Of a stretch of DNA of 64,000 bases, positions 9,471 to 19,236 are shown piece after piece. The position numbers were made by a program, and so were the translations under genes. The stretch is taken from the NCBI RefSeq assembly GCF_003367195.1, contig NZ_QRGO01000001.1, forward strand, positions 2,528,501 through 2,592,500, written 5' to 3'. The stretch comes from Undibacter mobilis (lineage in GTDB: Bacteria; Pseudomonadota; Alphaproteobacteria; Rhizobiales; Xanthobacteraceae). Under the pieces are notes generated by a model that was not told where the DNA came from, searched no databases, and worked only from the letters and a program-made list of their open reading frames with translations. Position 1 is the stretch's first letter, and every line of letters begins with the position of its first letter.

Positions 9471-9950
9471 TCAGCCCTGCGGCAGCAGCGGCTTGCCGTT
9501 CGCGGTGACGGGCTTGGCGGCGATCAGCGCGAAAGCGATGACGCAGGTCTCGGTGCCGTTGTTGACCCAGTCATGGATGGTGCCGCGCTGGACCAGCACG
9601 TCGCCGGCGCGAAGCGTCACGGTGACGCCGTCATCGAGGATCATGTCGATCTCGCCCTGCATGACGACGCCGTAGTCGATCGAGCTGGTGCGGTGATTGC
9701 GCGGCGCGACGCCGGGCGCGAAGCTGACGATGCGGAACACGCTGCCGTTTTCGATCGCGGTGCCGATCTTCTTGTTCGCCGGGTCCTCGTTGCCGTCATT
9801 GTCGACCGGAAAGCCTTCGGTGGACCAGACGACGCTGAACTCCGCACCGGCGCGGTGGGAGAAGGTGTTCTGCACCTGCTCGTCGATCAGGACCCGGGCG
9901 CGGCCCTGGTCGTCATGTCCGGTCACGACGCGGCGAAGCTTGATGGTCAT
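9471..9950 (-). CDS. Cupin-domain protein
   Basis: A 159-residue single-domain cupin. The second cupin motif region is visible as YGVVMQGEIDMILDDG followed by LRAGDVLVQRGTIHDWVNNG, the pattern of small cupins that bind a metal or an organic acid. His in IHDW and Asp/Glu in the first motif could ligate a metal, but the first HxH motif is degenerate (PRNHRTSSIDYG). Its start codon overlaps the stop of the upstream SET gene by four bases (ATGA), so it is the last gene of a three-gene operon. Confidence 0.82.
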   Translation of the reverse strand: MTIKLRRVVTGHDDQGRARVLIDEQVQNTFSHRAGAEFSVVWSTEGFPVDNDGNEDPANKKIGTAIENGSVFRIVSFAPGVAPRNHRTSSIDYGVVMQGEIDMILDDGVTVTLRAGDVLVQRGTIHDWVNNGTETCVIAFALIAAKPVTANGKPLLPQG

Positions 9951-10432
9951 CGGTCAACTCTCCTTGTACCCGCGCGCTTGCGGCGCGCTTTCGCAGACTT
10001 ACTCTTGGCCGCCTTGCAGGCATCGCACAGGCAGCCGGCGGGGCCGAAATACAGCTCCATGTGCTCCTCGCCATAGTCGAGGGTGATTTCCTCGCCTTGC
10101 GCGATCTTGCGCACGGTGCGGAACATCATGCGGCCGCGGTTCGATTCCGCTTCCGTGTTCGGATCGCACGAGTGATTGACATAACGCGCCAGATTGCTGC
10201 GCGGCGAGCCGTCAATGGTGAAGCGGTTGTCGATCTCGAACAGGTATTTGTTGGCGCGGCGCTTGTCGATCTCGCGCGCCTCCCGGGTGGGGATGCGGGT
10301 GCCGGTATATTCGATCAGCAGCTTGCCGGCCGGAATGTCGGCGGCGGCGAACAGCCCGAGGCCGGTGCGGGCGCGGCCGACGCGGTACAGCTTCGGCTTG
10401 TCCTTGCGCGCGCGGGCTTTGGCCTTCGCCAT
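9947..10432 (-). CDS. SET-domain protein methyltransferase (second of pair)
   Basis: A 161-residue SET protein, predicted to transfer methyl from S-adenosylmethionine to lysine. Motifs in order: GRARTGLGLFAAADIPAG (start of SET), YVNHSCDPN (cofactor/knot), GEEITLDYG (catalytic Tyr) and a post-SET CLCDAC zinc motif. A basic tail follows. The start MAKAKARARKD at 10432 is preferred because upstream in-frame sequence to 10612 is only the out-of-frame shadow of the neighbouring gene. It starts five bases after the stop of the other SET gene and overlaps the cupin start. Confidence 0.85.
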   Translation of the reverse strand: MAKAKARARKDKPKLYRVGRARTGLGLFAAADIPAGKLLIEYTGTRIPTREAREIDKRRANKYLFEIDNRFTIDGSPRSNLARYVNHSCDPNTEAESNRGRMMFRTVRKIAQGEEITLDYGEEHMELYFGPAGCLCDACKAAKSKSAKARRKRAGTRRVDR

Positions 10433-10437
10433 CGGCC

Positions 10438-10983
10438 CTAGCGCTTCGTCTTGCGCGACTTGACGGTTTTCTTGGACTTCCTGACCGCGGCCTTCTTTAC
10501 GCCCTTGCCCTTGCCCTTGGCGGTGGCAGCGGCGAGGCGCTTCTTCTTGCGCAGGCTGCGTTCGCGGGCTTCGGCGCGCTCCTTGGCGCGCCGCTTGCGG
10601 CAGCGCGAGCACTGGCAGTTTTCCAGGCCGATGACGTTCTTGAGGTAGTCGCGGCCGTAATCATAGGTGATCTCGTCGCCGGCCTCGATGTTCTTGATGG
10701 TGCGCACGAACACCCGCTTGCCGCGGATGAACGTGTCGGCATTCGGGTTGCAGGAATGGTTGAAGTAGCGGGCGATGTTGCCGCGCTTGGCCCCGTCGAT
10801 GGTCCACTTGGAGTTGACCTCGTACAGGTAGCGGTTGCCGCTCTTCTCGGCCTTCACCGCGGCCTCGACGCCGAGCATCTTGCCTTTGTATTCGGCGATG
10901 GTCTGGCGCTTCTTGATGGGGCGGGTGGCGAAGATGCCCAGACCCGTGCGGGCGCGGCCAAGGCGGAACGGACGGGGAGCCAT
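10438..10983 (-). CDS. SET-domain protein methyltransferase (first of pair)
   Basis: A 181-residue paralogue of the downstream SET protein. SET motifs are complete: GRARTGLGIFATRPI, YFNHSCNPN, GDEITYDYG and post-SET CQCSRC. The C-terminal ~45 residues form a Lys/Arg/Ala-rich histone-tail-like extension (KKKRLAAATAKGKGKGVKK and on) that would bind nucleic acid or be an automethylation target; that role is inference. It is the promoter-proximal gene of the SET-SET-cupin operon. Confidence 0.88.
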   Translation of the reverse strand: MAPRPFRLGRARTGLGIFATRPIKKRQTIAEYKGKMLGVEAAVKAEKSGNRYLYEVNSKWTIDGAKRGNIARYFNHSCNPNADTFIRGKRVFVRTIKNIEAGDEITYDYGRDYLKNVIGLENCQCSRCRKRRAKERAEARERSLRKKKRLAAATAKGKGKGVKKAAVRKSKKTVKSRKTKR

Positions 10984-11212
10984 AATGATTGCTGACGATT
11001 CCAGAGGATTAAACGGCGAAAACCGAGATTGCAGATGGCAAGGGCCGCGTCAATGCTTGGCCGGTGCTTTCGGCTTTGTGCTGTGGAGGGGCAGGCCGTA
11101 ATGACGGCCTTGCGCATTGGCGGCAGCCGGTGGGCCGGCGCGTATCCGGAATGTCGCCGCAATCAGGCCCATCCATAGGGCAGGCTTGTTTGTCCAACCC
11201 CGGAGACTGCCG

Positions 11213-11598
11213 ATGAAGACGCTGCCGCTGGCCTGTGCCCTCACGATTGCCGCCACGCTGGCCGGTACCACGCCGGCTTTGGTTGGCCCGCCTGGGCGCA
11301 AAGCAGCCATAGCGGTCATGGCGCGCCGGCCGCCGCGAGCCCTGCCGGCGAAGCCTATATGAAGTCGATGAAGGTCATGGACGACGCCATGAAGACGGCG
11401 GCGATGACGGGCGATCCGGACAAGGACTTCATCATCATGATGAAGCCGCACCACCAGGCCGCCGTGGAGATGGCCGAAGCCTATCTCAAATACGGCAAGG
11501 ACCCGATGATCACCAAGATGGCCAAGGACATCATCGCCAGCCAGAACGACGAGATCGCGGCGATGGACAAATGGATGAAGGAGAAGGGCGGCAAGTAG
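11213..11598 (+). pseudogene. DUF305 secreted protein with an apparent frameshift
   Basis: A signal peptide (MKTLPLACALTIAATLAGTTPA) is encoded from the ATG at 11213, but the mature domain is in another frame. In the second frame the sequence reads WPAWAQSSHSGHGAP, a classic signal-peptidase site (AWA-Q), and runs into a full DUF305 domain (FIIMMKPHHQAAVEMAEAYL to the stop at 11598) with the His-His motif. Losing one base near 11278-11284 explains the break. Either the gene is dead or the base was lost in sequencing; an ATG at 11359 could only make a protein without export signal. DUF305 proteins are periplasmic and often near metal-handling genes. Confidence 0.75.
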
Positions 11599-11800
11599 CC
11601 CGAACAGGCCGCGCGCCGGCGCCGATCGACCCGGCAAATATTGCCCAACGGAATCCTGTAAATTAACGATCATTTTTAGGAACTCGGCAAGCGGCCGGCC
11701 CTAGACAGGGAGCACCGGCGCGAAAGTATTTCACGCCTCCCCACACATCCCAGAAGGGTACGAACTCCAACTTCACCGTTGGACATCGGAGCTCGTACAC

Positions 11801-11965
11801 ATGCGTCAACTCATCCTGCGTTTTGCCGCCGACCAGAGCGGCGCCACCGCCATCGAATACGGTCTCATCGCCGCGGGCATTTCGGTCGCGATCATTACCG
11901 TCGTGAACGGGCTCGGCACCAAGCTGAATGCCAAGTTCGCGCTGATCTCGACGCAACTGCGCTGA
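11801..11965 (+). CDS. Flp/Fap-type IVb pilin (orphan)
   Basis: A 54-residue pilin of the tight-adherence (Tad) class. After a short basic leader comes the prepilin peptidase site G-ATAIEY (Glu at position 5 of the mature protein) and one hydrophobic helix (GLIAAGISVAIITVVNGLG). No tad/cpa assembly genes occur in this window, so the assembly machinery must be elsewhere or the gene is a stray copy. Confidence 0.88.
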   Translation: MRQLILRFAADQSGATAIEYGLIAAGISVAIITVVNGLGTKLNAKFALISTQLR

Positions 11966-12014
11966 TCGGCTTTTCCCGTCAGACCTCCCATTACGAAACA
12001 GGATCGAGGCGGTC

Positions 12015-12251
12015 ATGTTTGGCCGGAATTCGTCGCGGAGAGTCGTGTCCTGCATGCGGTGCGGTTCTCCCAATGTCATCAAGGACTGTCATGCGGTGGC
12101 CGAGGAGTTCTCGGTGCAGTGCCATCGCTGCGAACGGCGCGCGATGTACAGCGCGCGCGACATGAAAGTGATCGAAGGTCCCGCCGCGCCCGAGGCGCAG
12201 GCGCCGTCCCGGCGCGGCTTCGGGACCTTCGGCGTGTCGCGCAGCGCGTAG
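12015..12251 (+). CDS. Small zinc-ribbon-like protein
   Basis: A 78-residue protein with two CxxC knuckles (CMRCGSPN and CHRCERR) 21 residues apart, the layout of a zinc ribbon, then a polar tail. Codon use matches the GC-rich chromosome, which supports a real gene. GAGG lies before the ATG. Function unknown; nucleic-acid or protein binding would be typical. Confidence 0.6.
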   Translation: MFGRNSSRRVVSCMRCGSPNVIKDCHAVAEEFSVQCHRCERRAMYSARDMKVIEGPAAPEAQAPSRRGFGTFGVSRSA

Positions 12252-12740
12252 CGGCTTTGGGCGGCGCGCGGGCACGCGTCATCGCCCGCATTCTTTGTCG
12301 AGGCGCCGGGTTCGCCTGTCTTGCCCTTTGAATTCCTGAACCCTCGCAGGAGAGGGTGTGGCGCGCCCTTTGACGCTGCCTTGCCTTCCAGTGTGCGCAT
12401 CCGTTTGACCGGATGCGCCGCGCCAAACGGCGCGCCACGAACGGCGTCTTACGGCGCCGGGCCGCGCTTTCGGCGGCTGATCCGCGTCACAAGCGGGTAG
12501 CACACGCCGTCAGCAAGCTCCTTGCAGGAGGTCCTTGTGCCTCCGGGCGGAGCCCCGGCGCCGCCCGAGCCCGGAGGGTACGTCCTCCCCCGGCCGCGGG
12601 CGCCGCGCCACCATGCCGGGATCGCTCCCGTCACGGCCCTCCCTTTTGGGGAGGCGGCTCCATCATCGAAACGTCTCGCGACGACGCCCTCTCGACGAGC
12701 CTGACGAGGGGAATATAAGCATAGGACAGAAAACAGGTCA
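12252..12740. repeat. Hairpin-rich GC-rich block at the island edge
   Basis: I see no credible gene here; short ORFs on both strands are Arg/Pro/Ala-rich shadows. The block is packed with inverted repeats: GTGGCGCGCC (12358-12367) pairs with GGCGCGCCAC (12429-12438) and encloses two hairpins, GCGCATCCG/CGGATGCGC (12395-12403 with 12410-12418) and CGCGCC/GGCGCG (12419-12424 with 12429-12434). The sharp change from this GC-rich sequence to AT-rich DNA at about 12710 marks the left boundary of the ATPase/HNH island. Confidence 0.5.
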
Positions 12741-12845
12741 AGGGGCGTGGGCGAAGAAATATTTGTATATCGGCAAAGTTGCGAATATCCCGATTTCGCT
12801 GCAGTCTGGATTTGGTATTCCAATCGGTTTTTTCGGTCGCCGCAT

Positions 12846-14390
12846 ATGCTGTTCAACGTAATAAATAACCGCAGTCTTTTGGGATCTGAAACTCCCGGCC
12901 CCTACCTTCTCCGTGGCGATTGGGATGATCATGGGTTCAAGACGAGTTTTTATCTCGTTTTCGTTCGAGAGAACGGCGAGCCGTTAGATATTGGCCCAGT
13001 CAAAATTCTTCGTCGTGGACTAGAAAAGGGATACGTCGAGGTCCCACAAAGCTTCGATGCTTTAGATTCTGATTATTGTTCTCTAGGCCAAGATCAAAAT
13101 TATTACGAATCTCTCGCTGGCTTCATCGACGCGGTGCATGAGCCAATTCTTATAGGCCTCCGTGATTGCGTCAATGATCGGCGAATATTTGAGGAATTCC
13201 GGTTTGAACCTGGAATGGGCGTCTCTCTTCTGCGGAAGATAACCGTTCGCAACGTTACGGAAACATTTCGCGGAATATTGAGAGGGCAAGCAAGTCTCAC
13301 GTCTTTCAGGTTCTCATATACTTATCCGCCCAATCAGTCGGGCGAGGCTCCTGTTTCGTTGAAGTTCGCAGTGCAGCCAAACTCCATGCCTCCAACCAAC
13401 ATTCATGCGGTTATAGGGAGAAATGGAGTTGGAAAGACGACACTTTTAGCCAATTTGGCCAAGGCGTTGTGTCAGCCTAAGGATGATTTTATGCAGCCTT
13501 TCGGGACGGTTGAATTTGATGATCCTGAAATGACTGTTGATGCTTTTTGGGATGGCGACAGATTTACAAATCTTGTCACGGTGGCGTTTAGTGCCTTCGA
13601 TCCGTTTAGGCCTGTACCGAGATATGGAGCCGAGGAAATTGATATAACACACTCCTATATAGGATTGCGCGCGCAAGAGGTTTTCTCAGATTCTCTCGAC
13701 GGTGCGCATGATCTAAAGTCGTATGCTAGTCTTTCAAATGAATTTTCTGAATCTCTCAAGAAATGCGCGTCCGCTCCGCGGCTACGAAGATGGCGCGACG
13801 CAATTGAAATTATCGAAAGCGACCCATTGTTTTGTGATGCGGATTTATCGCGTCTGATTGACTACGCAAGGCGTGGCGACGATTCGAGTGTGCGTAATGT
13901 TTTTGATGATCTTAGTTCAGGTCATAAGATTGTTCTTCTTACTGTTACCAAGCTCGTAGAGCTGGTTGACGATAGAACTCTCGTCCTTTTCGATGAGCCT
14001 GAGTCCCATCTTCATCCTCCGTTGCTTGCGTCCTTTTTGCGGGCAATCTCTAGCCTTCTGATTCTCAGAAACGGCGCCGCGATCATTGCTACTCATTCCC
14101 CGGTTGTCTTGCAGGAGGTTCCGGCAACGTGCGTTTGGATTCTGCGGCGCTCTGGAGATGTTGTTGTCAGCGAGCGGCCGTCGCTTGAGACGTTTGGTGA
14201 GAACGTTAGCGTTCTGACACGAGAAGTGTTCGGCCTTGAGGTTACTCAAAGCGGATTTCACAAAATGATTTCTGATGCGCTAGCTGGCAACGGCGGTAGT
14301 TACGAGCAGGCGATTGACGATTTTAATGGGCAGCTTGGCGCTGAAGCCCGTGCCGTAGCGTTGGCGATCAGTCGCTCGATGAAATCATAA
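12846..14390 (+). CDS. ABC-type AAA ATPase of a Septu-like defence module (PtuA-like)
   Basis: A 514-residue ATPase (counting from ATG 12846; a GTG at 12747 would add 33 residues that do not look coding). Walker A is GRNGVGKTT (191-199), the ABC signature is LSSGH (356-360), Walker B is LVLFDEPESHLH (379-390) and the switch His is in ATHSP (417). This is the SMC/OLD-like ABC ATPase layout used by many antiphage systems. The next gene, an HNH nuclease, overlaps by one base (TAATG). The pair matches the architecture of Septu (PtuA ATPase with PtuB HNH). Low GC and different codon use point to horizontal transfer. Exact system type is inference. Confidence 0.8.
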   Translation: MLFNVINNRSLLGSETPGPYLLRGDWDDHGFKTSFYLVFVRENGEPLDIGPVKILRRGLEKGYVEVPQSFDALDSDYCSLGQDQNYYESLAGFIDAVHEPILIGLRDCVNDRRIFEEFRFEPGMGVSLLRKITVRNVTETFRGILRGQASLTSFRFSYTYPPNQSGEAPVSLKFAVQPNSMPPTNIHAVIGRNGVGKTTLLANLAKALCQPKDDFMQPFGTVEFDDPEMTVDAFWDGDRFTNLVTVAFSAFDPFRPVPRYGAEEIDITHSYIGLRAQEVFSDSLDGAHDLKSYASLSNEFSESLKKCASAPRLRRWRDAIEIIESDPLFCDADLSRLIDYARRGDDSSVRNVFDDLSSGHKIVLLTVTKLVELVDDRTLVLFDEPESHLHPPLLASFLRAISSLLILRNGAAIIATHSPVVLQEVPATCVWILRRSGDVVVSERPSLETFGENVSVLTREVFGLEVTQSGFHKMISDALAGNGGSYEQAIDDFNGQLGAEARAVALAISRSMKS

Positions 14391-15232
14391 TGCGAAAAAT
14401 TGCCGCTCCAAATATTGATGTTCGTGAATTTTACCTGGAATGCGCTCGTGACACATCCGATGTTGAGCAGCGCGCCAGACTAGTAGCAACCGTTGACGCG
14501 ATTGTGTCGGCTGCTGATTCTTATGAGCAGGCAGGTGGCACTCGCCGTTGGTTCGAGTTGCCTAATTCTATTCAAGATGTGCCGGCTTCTGACGCGGAAT
14601 TGCGCGGCTTATATGACAGAGTTATGGTGAGGCAGGGGAGAGTTGGTCGCCATGTTTATAATCTGATATTTTCTTCATCCGGAGTATGTCCAATGTGCGG
14701 TCAGGGAAAAGTCAGTACTTTGGATCATTACCTTCCGAAGTCTCGATACGCCCAGTATTCCATTTTTGCGAAAAATTTGGTGCCTTGCTGTCGTGATTGC
14801 AATACCGAGAAGCGTGTTTTGGTTGCGGCCAGCGCTGGCGATCAGGCATTCCATCCTTATTTTGATGATGTTGAAGGTGATCAGTGGTTATTCGCGAATT
14901 TAGGCGTGGGTGGGGCCGTCTCTCTTTCTTATTTTGTTGAGCCGCCCGCGACGTGGTCTGTTACATTGGCCGAGCGTGCCAGATCGCATTTCATGCACTT
15001 TAGGCTTGACGTTCTTTTCTCCACTTTTGCGGCCACTGAGCTTTCTTCGCTCAAATATCGACTTCAGAAAATGTTCCTGATCGGCGGGGCCGACAGTGTT
15101 CGGGCCGATCTGCAGTTGGAGGCAGAGAGTGCGCGACACGCAAATGTGAATTCTTGGAAGACTGCGATGTATGATGCTTTGCGGAGCAATGCTGCGTTTT
15201 GTGCCGGTGGGTTTGACGCGATCGGGGCTTAG
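14390..15232 (+). CDS. HNH endonuclease of the Septu-like module (PtuB-like)
   Basis: A 280-residue protein with a central HNH domain: zinc knuckle C100-P-M-C103, catalytic D112-H113 in LDHYLPKSRY, N129 in AKNLVP, and the second knuckle C134-R-D-C137-N138. The N-terminal ~95 residues and the C-terminal ~140 residues are helical-looking and not recognised; they probably contact the ATPase. The start overlaps the ATPase stop, indicating translational coupling. In Septu-type systems the ATPase complex licenses the nuclease to cut DNA upon infection; this role is assigned by architecture, not shown here. Confidence 0.82.
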   Translation: MRKIAAPNIDVREFYLECARDTSDVEQRARLVATVDAIVSAADSYEQAGGTRRWFELPNSIQDVPASDAELRGLYDRVMVRQGRVGRHVYNLIFSSSGVCPMCGQGKVSTLDHYLPKSRYAQYSIFAKNLVPCCRDCNTEKRVLVAASAGDQAFHPYFDDVEGDQWLFANLGVGGAVSLSYFVEPPATWSVTLAERARSHFMHFRLDVLFSTFAATELSSLKYRLQKMFLIGGADSVRADLQLEAESARHANVNSWKTAMYDALRSNAAFCAGGFDAIGA

Positions 15233-15369
15233 CGCAACAGGCGACAATTTTTTATGTTTCTTGTGTACGAAAATCGAGAATGTGGTCCTATTGTTTCCCC
15301 GGGCAACCCTAATGACGCCCCACTTCAGACCGTCTAAAAGGTGCCCGACCTAGCATTCGGAGCCACCTG

Positions 15370-17016
<1,647 letters not shown>

Positions 17017-17045
17017 CGCCTGTCTTCGACTTTTCGCGTAGCGCG

Positions 17046-17077
17046 CGGCGCCGGGTCCTGACGATCCGGCGCCGTTT
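17046..17077 (+). terminator. Intrinsic terminator after fumarase
   Basis: Perfect 9-bp GC stem CGGCGCCGG (17046-17054) with CCGGCGCCG (17066-17074) followed by TTT, 30 bases after the stop. The remaining gap to 17314 shows nothing else. Confidence 0.7.
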
Positions 17078-17314
17078 GCATGTCAGCGAGTCGCGGGGGC
17101 CGTCGTCCGATAACGGGACAGGCGCGATGCTTGCGCACGGCGCCGCATCGCATGGGCCGTCGTTGTTTAACCACACAGCACCCCGGCCAAGGCTACATCA
17201 GCCTTGTCGATTTACCTCCGGCATGCGACGCTCCATTCGGTGGCATATTACCGTATAGCCACGAAGCATAAGAAACGCGCCTGACAAACTGCCAGACGAA
17301 AGGAGACCTCGCGC

Positions 17315-17692
17315 ATGGCCGATGCAATTGATTTCGATGCGCCGGACATCGTGCAGCGGGTCGAAATGCTGAGCCAGCACGACCTGGACCGGCTGCCATT
17401 CGGCGTCATCCTGCTGGACCGCCATTTTGTCGTGCGTTTCTATTCGGCCACCGAAGCGCGCGAGAGCGGCTATGGCATGGAGCCGCTCGGCCGCGACTTC
17501 TTCGATGTGTCACGCTGCGACGACAAGGACGAGCTGCGCGCCCGCTGGGTCGGCGCCATGGAGGCGGGTCCGGTCGATTTCGACATGGCGCGGACCGGCG
17601 ATCTTGCCAATCCTAAACGCGAACTGCGCATGCGCGTCGTCTCGGCGCGCAACGGCGGATTGTGGCTGTTCGTCGAGCGCGAGAAGATCTGA
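17315..17692 (+). CDS. PYP-like PAS-domain protein
   Basis: A 125-residue stand-alone PAS protein of photoactive yellow protein size. Alignment by eye to PYP matches LPFGVILLD to the PYP strand LAFGAIQLD, YSATEARESG to YNAAEGDITG, and GRDFFDVSRC to GKNFFKDVAPC. This places Tyr43, Glu47 and Cys68 at the positions of PYP Tyr42, Glu46 and the chromophore-binding Cys69. The segment between Glu and Cys is two residues shorter than in PYP, and Arg52 is replaced. It may bind p-coumarate or may be a non-photoactive PYP-family PAS sensor. It stands alone, with a GGAGA site before the ATG. Confidence 0.75.
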   Translation: MADAIDFDAPDIVQRVEMLSQHDLDRLPFGVILLDRHFVVRFYSATEARESGYGMEPLGRDFFDVSRCDDKDELRARWVGAMEAGPVDFDMARTGDLANPKRELRMRVVSARNGGLWLFVEREKI

Positions 17693-18022
17693 TCAGGTCG
17701 ACGCCGACATGTAGTGCCGTTCGGTCTGGGCGGCCGCGGCGCGGTGGTGCTCAAGCACATAAACACGAATCGCCGACGACAGGTTGGCATAGCCGCGCTG
17801 CGCGTCGATGGTTTGCAGCAGCGCCGGCAGCGGTGTGCGCGTGCGCTCGGCGATGTCGCGCAGGCCATCCCAGAACTGGTCTTCCAGCGATACGCTGGTC
17901 TTGTGGCCGTGCAGTTCGATCGAGCGTTTGACGATCGCCGATTTGCGGCCGAGCGGGCCTTCGGTTCTGGTGCGCTTGTCGCCGGACGACGTGTCCGGCC
18001 TGGTCATGGTGTCGTCCATCAT
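17693..18022 (-). CDS. Ribbon-helix-helix domain protein
   Basis: A 109-residue protein whose residues ~30-97 match the RHH_4 type: KRSIELHGHKTSVSLEDQFW, then AERTRTPLPALLQTID and SSAIRVYVLEH. The ribbon-helix-helix fold usually binds DNA as a dimer, although this subfamily is uncharacterised. The stop codon abuts that of the PYP-like gene (17692/17693), so the two genes are convergent with no spacer. Start could also be the Met at residue 2 or 6. Confidence 0.82.
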   Translation of the reverse strand: MMDDTMTRPDTSSGDKRTRTEGPLGRKSAIVKRSIELHGHKTSVSLEDQFWDGLRDIAERTRTPLPALLQTIDAQRGYANLSSAIRVYVLEHHRAAAAQTERHYMSAST

Positions 18023-18164
18023 CGCTCTTCGCCCTCCGCCTTCAATGCGATGTCGGTGGCGGCTCGCACCGTCGGCGCGGCTCCAGCGACATCCGACTAT
18101 TAGGCGCAGTGGCGTTGTGGATTTTGAGCGATGTCAAAACGCTGACATATTTTACCGCTGCGCC

Positions 18165-18350
18165 TCAGGAATCCGTGCGCGGCGGCGTTCGCTTCGGCCG
18201 TACCGGCGACGCATTAATGGTTGTGTCGCAGTTCAGACACTCGAAGCGGTCGAAATGGTCGAGGTGCTCGCGCGTCTTCACCGCCTGCATGGCGACGCCG
18301 CACACCGGACAGTGACGTAAAGGGGGGCTTGCAGGAGGGCGATGGGTCAT
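18165..18350 (-). CDS. Small zinc-ribbon protein
   Basis: A 61-residue protein with CPVCG and, 22 residues later, CLNC, the four-cysteine pattern of a zinc ribbon, with DHFDRFECLNCDTTI around the second knuckle. The start MTHRPPASPP at 18350 is chosen because GGAGGG-like sequence is close; an in-frame ATG further upstream at 18383 would add 11 residues. Function unknown. Confidence 0.55.
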   Translation of the reverse strand: MTHRPPASPPLRHCPVCGVAMQAVKTREHLDHFDRFECLNCDTTINASPVRPKRTPPRTDS

Positions 18351-18465
18351 GCGGCTCGGGAGGCAAATTGCTGCCTCCATCATCGCGACGGTACGCCGTT
18401 ATGGATTTGATAAATGTCAAAAGGATCGCGATTGCGATCCTGTGTTGCGGGGGCGGTATGCCCTG

Positions 18466-18609
18466 CTACTTGCCGATGCCGACCACGGGGCTCTCCGGCA
18501 CATAGGCGCTGGCGCCGCCGGCAAACTGATAGAGCGTGAGCGACACGAGCGCGATCAGGACGATCGCGAACGCCAGACGGACACACTGGTCCACGACGCT
18601 GGCTTGCAT
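18466..18609 (-). CDS. Very small single-pass membrane protein
   Basis: A 47-residue-scale protein starting MQASVVDQCVRLAF with one hydrophobic helix (AFAIVLIALVSLTLYQFAGG) and a short polar tail. The coding frame extends further upstream, but residues before this Met are polar and arginine-rich. No family recognised; the support is the clean membrane helix only. Confidence 0.4.
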   Translation of the reverse strand: MQASVVDQCVRLAFAIVLIALVSLTLYQFAGGASAYVPESPVVGIGK

Positions 18610-18807
18610 GAGAAGTCCCCTATTCCACACGAGCCGTTCCGGACGCGATGTTAGTCCCCGAGCGTCCGGGTAGGCCATTGCCGGTTCCCGTTAAGCTCAA
18701 CGGGTAGCGTTAAACCGGGCCGCTTTAAGGACGGCGATGCGGCAATAGAGGGGCAGGATGAAGGACCTGTTAACGCGGGCGCCGCATGGCATACCGCGCG
18801 CGGGCAC

Positions 18808-19236
18808 TCAGTCGACGATGCCGTCGCGGCCAACGATCGCCATCAGCGTCGCGGTCAGATGCGCAATCAGTTTTTCGTTGCCGTCCTTCACGGCAAAGAC
18901 GTCGGCCTGCGCCAAAGTGAGCGTGCGGCCGGCCTTGACCACCCGCCCGCGCGCGACGATGCGCTCACCCGCGGCCGGCGCGAGCAGGTTGATCTTGAAC
19001 TCGGCGGTGAGCACGCCGCTGTCCGGCGGCATCACGCTGAGCGCGGCATAGCCCGCGGCGCTGTCCGCGATCGCCGCCACCGCGCCGGCATGGACGAAGC
19101 CATGCTGCTGCGACACCGCCGGCGTGGGGATCAATACGATGTCGACAAGACCCGGCTCGACCTTGTCGAGCCTGGCGCCGAGCGTGGTCATCAGGCCCTG
19201 CTTGGCAAAGCTTTGCTGGATGCGGGTGAGGGGCAT
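18808..19236 (-). CDS. PaaI-family thioesterase (hotdog fold)
   Basis: A 142-residue hotdog-fold acyl-CoA thioesterase of the PaaI type. The segment QQHGFVHAGAVAAIADSAAGYAA contains the HG motif and the acidic residue used in catalysis, and LTAEFKINLLAPA is the typical central strand. It would hydrolyse aryl- or short acyl-CoA; substrate not predictable. The gene stands alone. Confidence 0.88.
   Translation of the reverse strand: MPLTRIQQSFAKQGLMTTLGARLDKVEPGLVDIVLIPTPAVSQQHGFVHAGAVAAIADSAAGYAALSVMPPDSGVLTAEFKINLLAPAAGERIVARGRVVKAGRTLTLAQADVFAVKDGNEKLIAHLTATLMAIVGRDGIVD

Noticed and set aside
12279..12718. Small genes inside the hairpin block on both strands
   Set aside because: Overlapping Arg/Pro/Ala-rich frames in all directions with palindromic DNA; no consistent coding signal.
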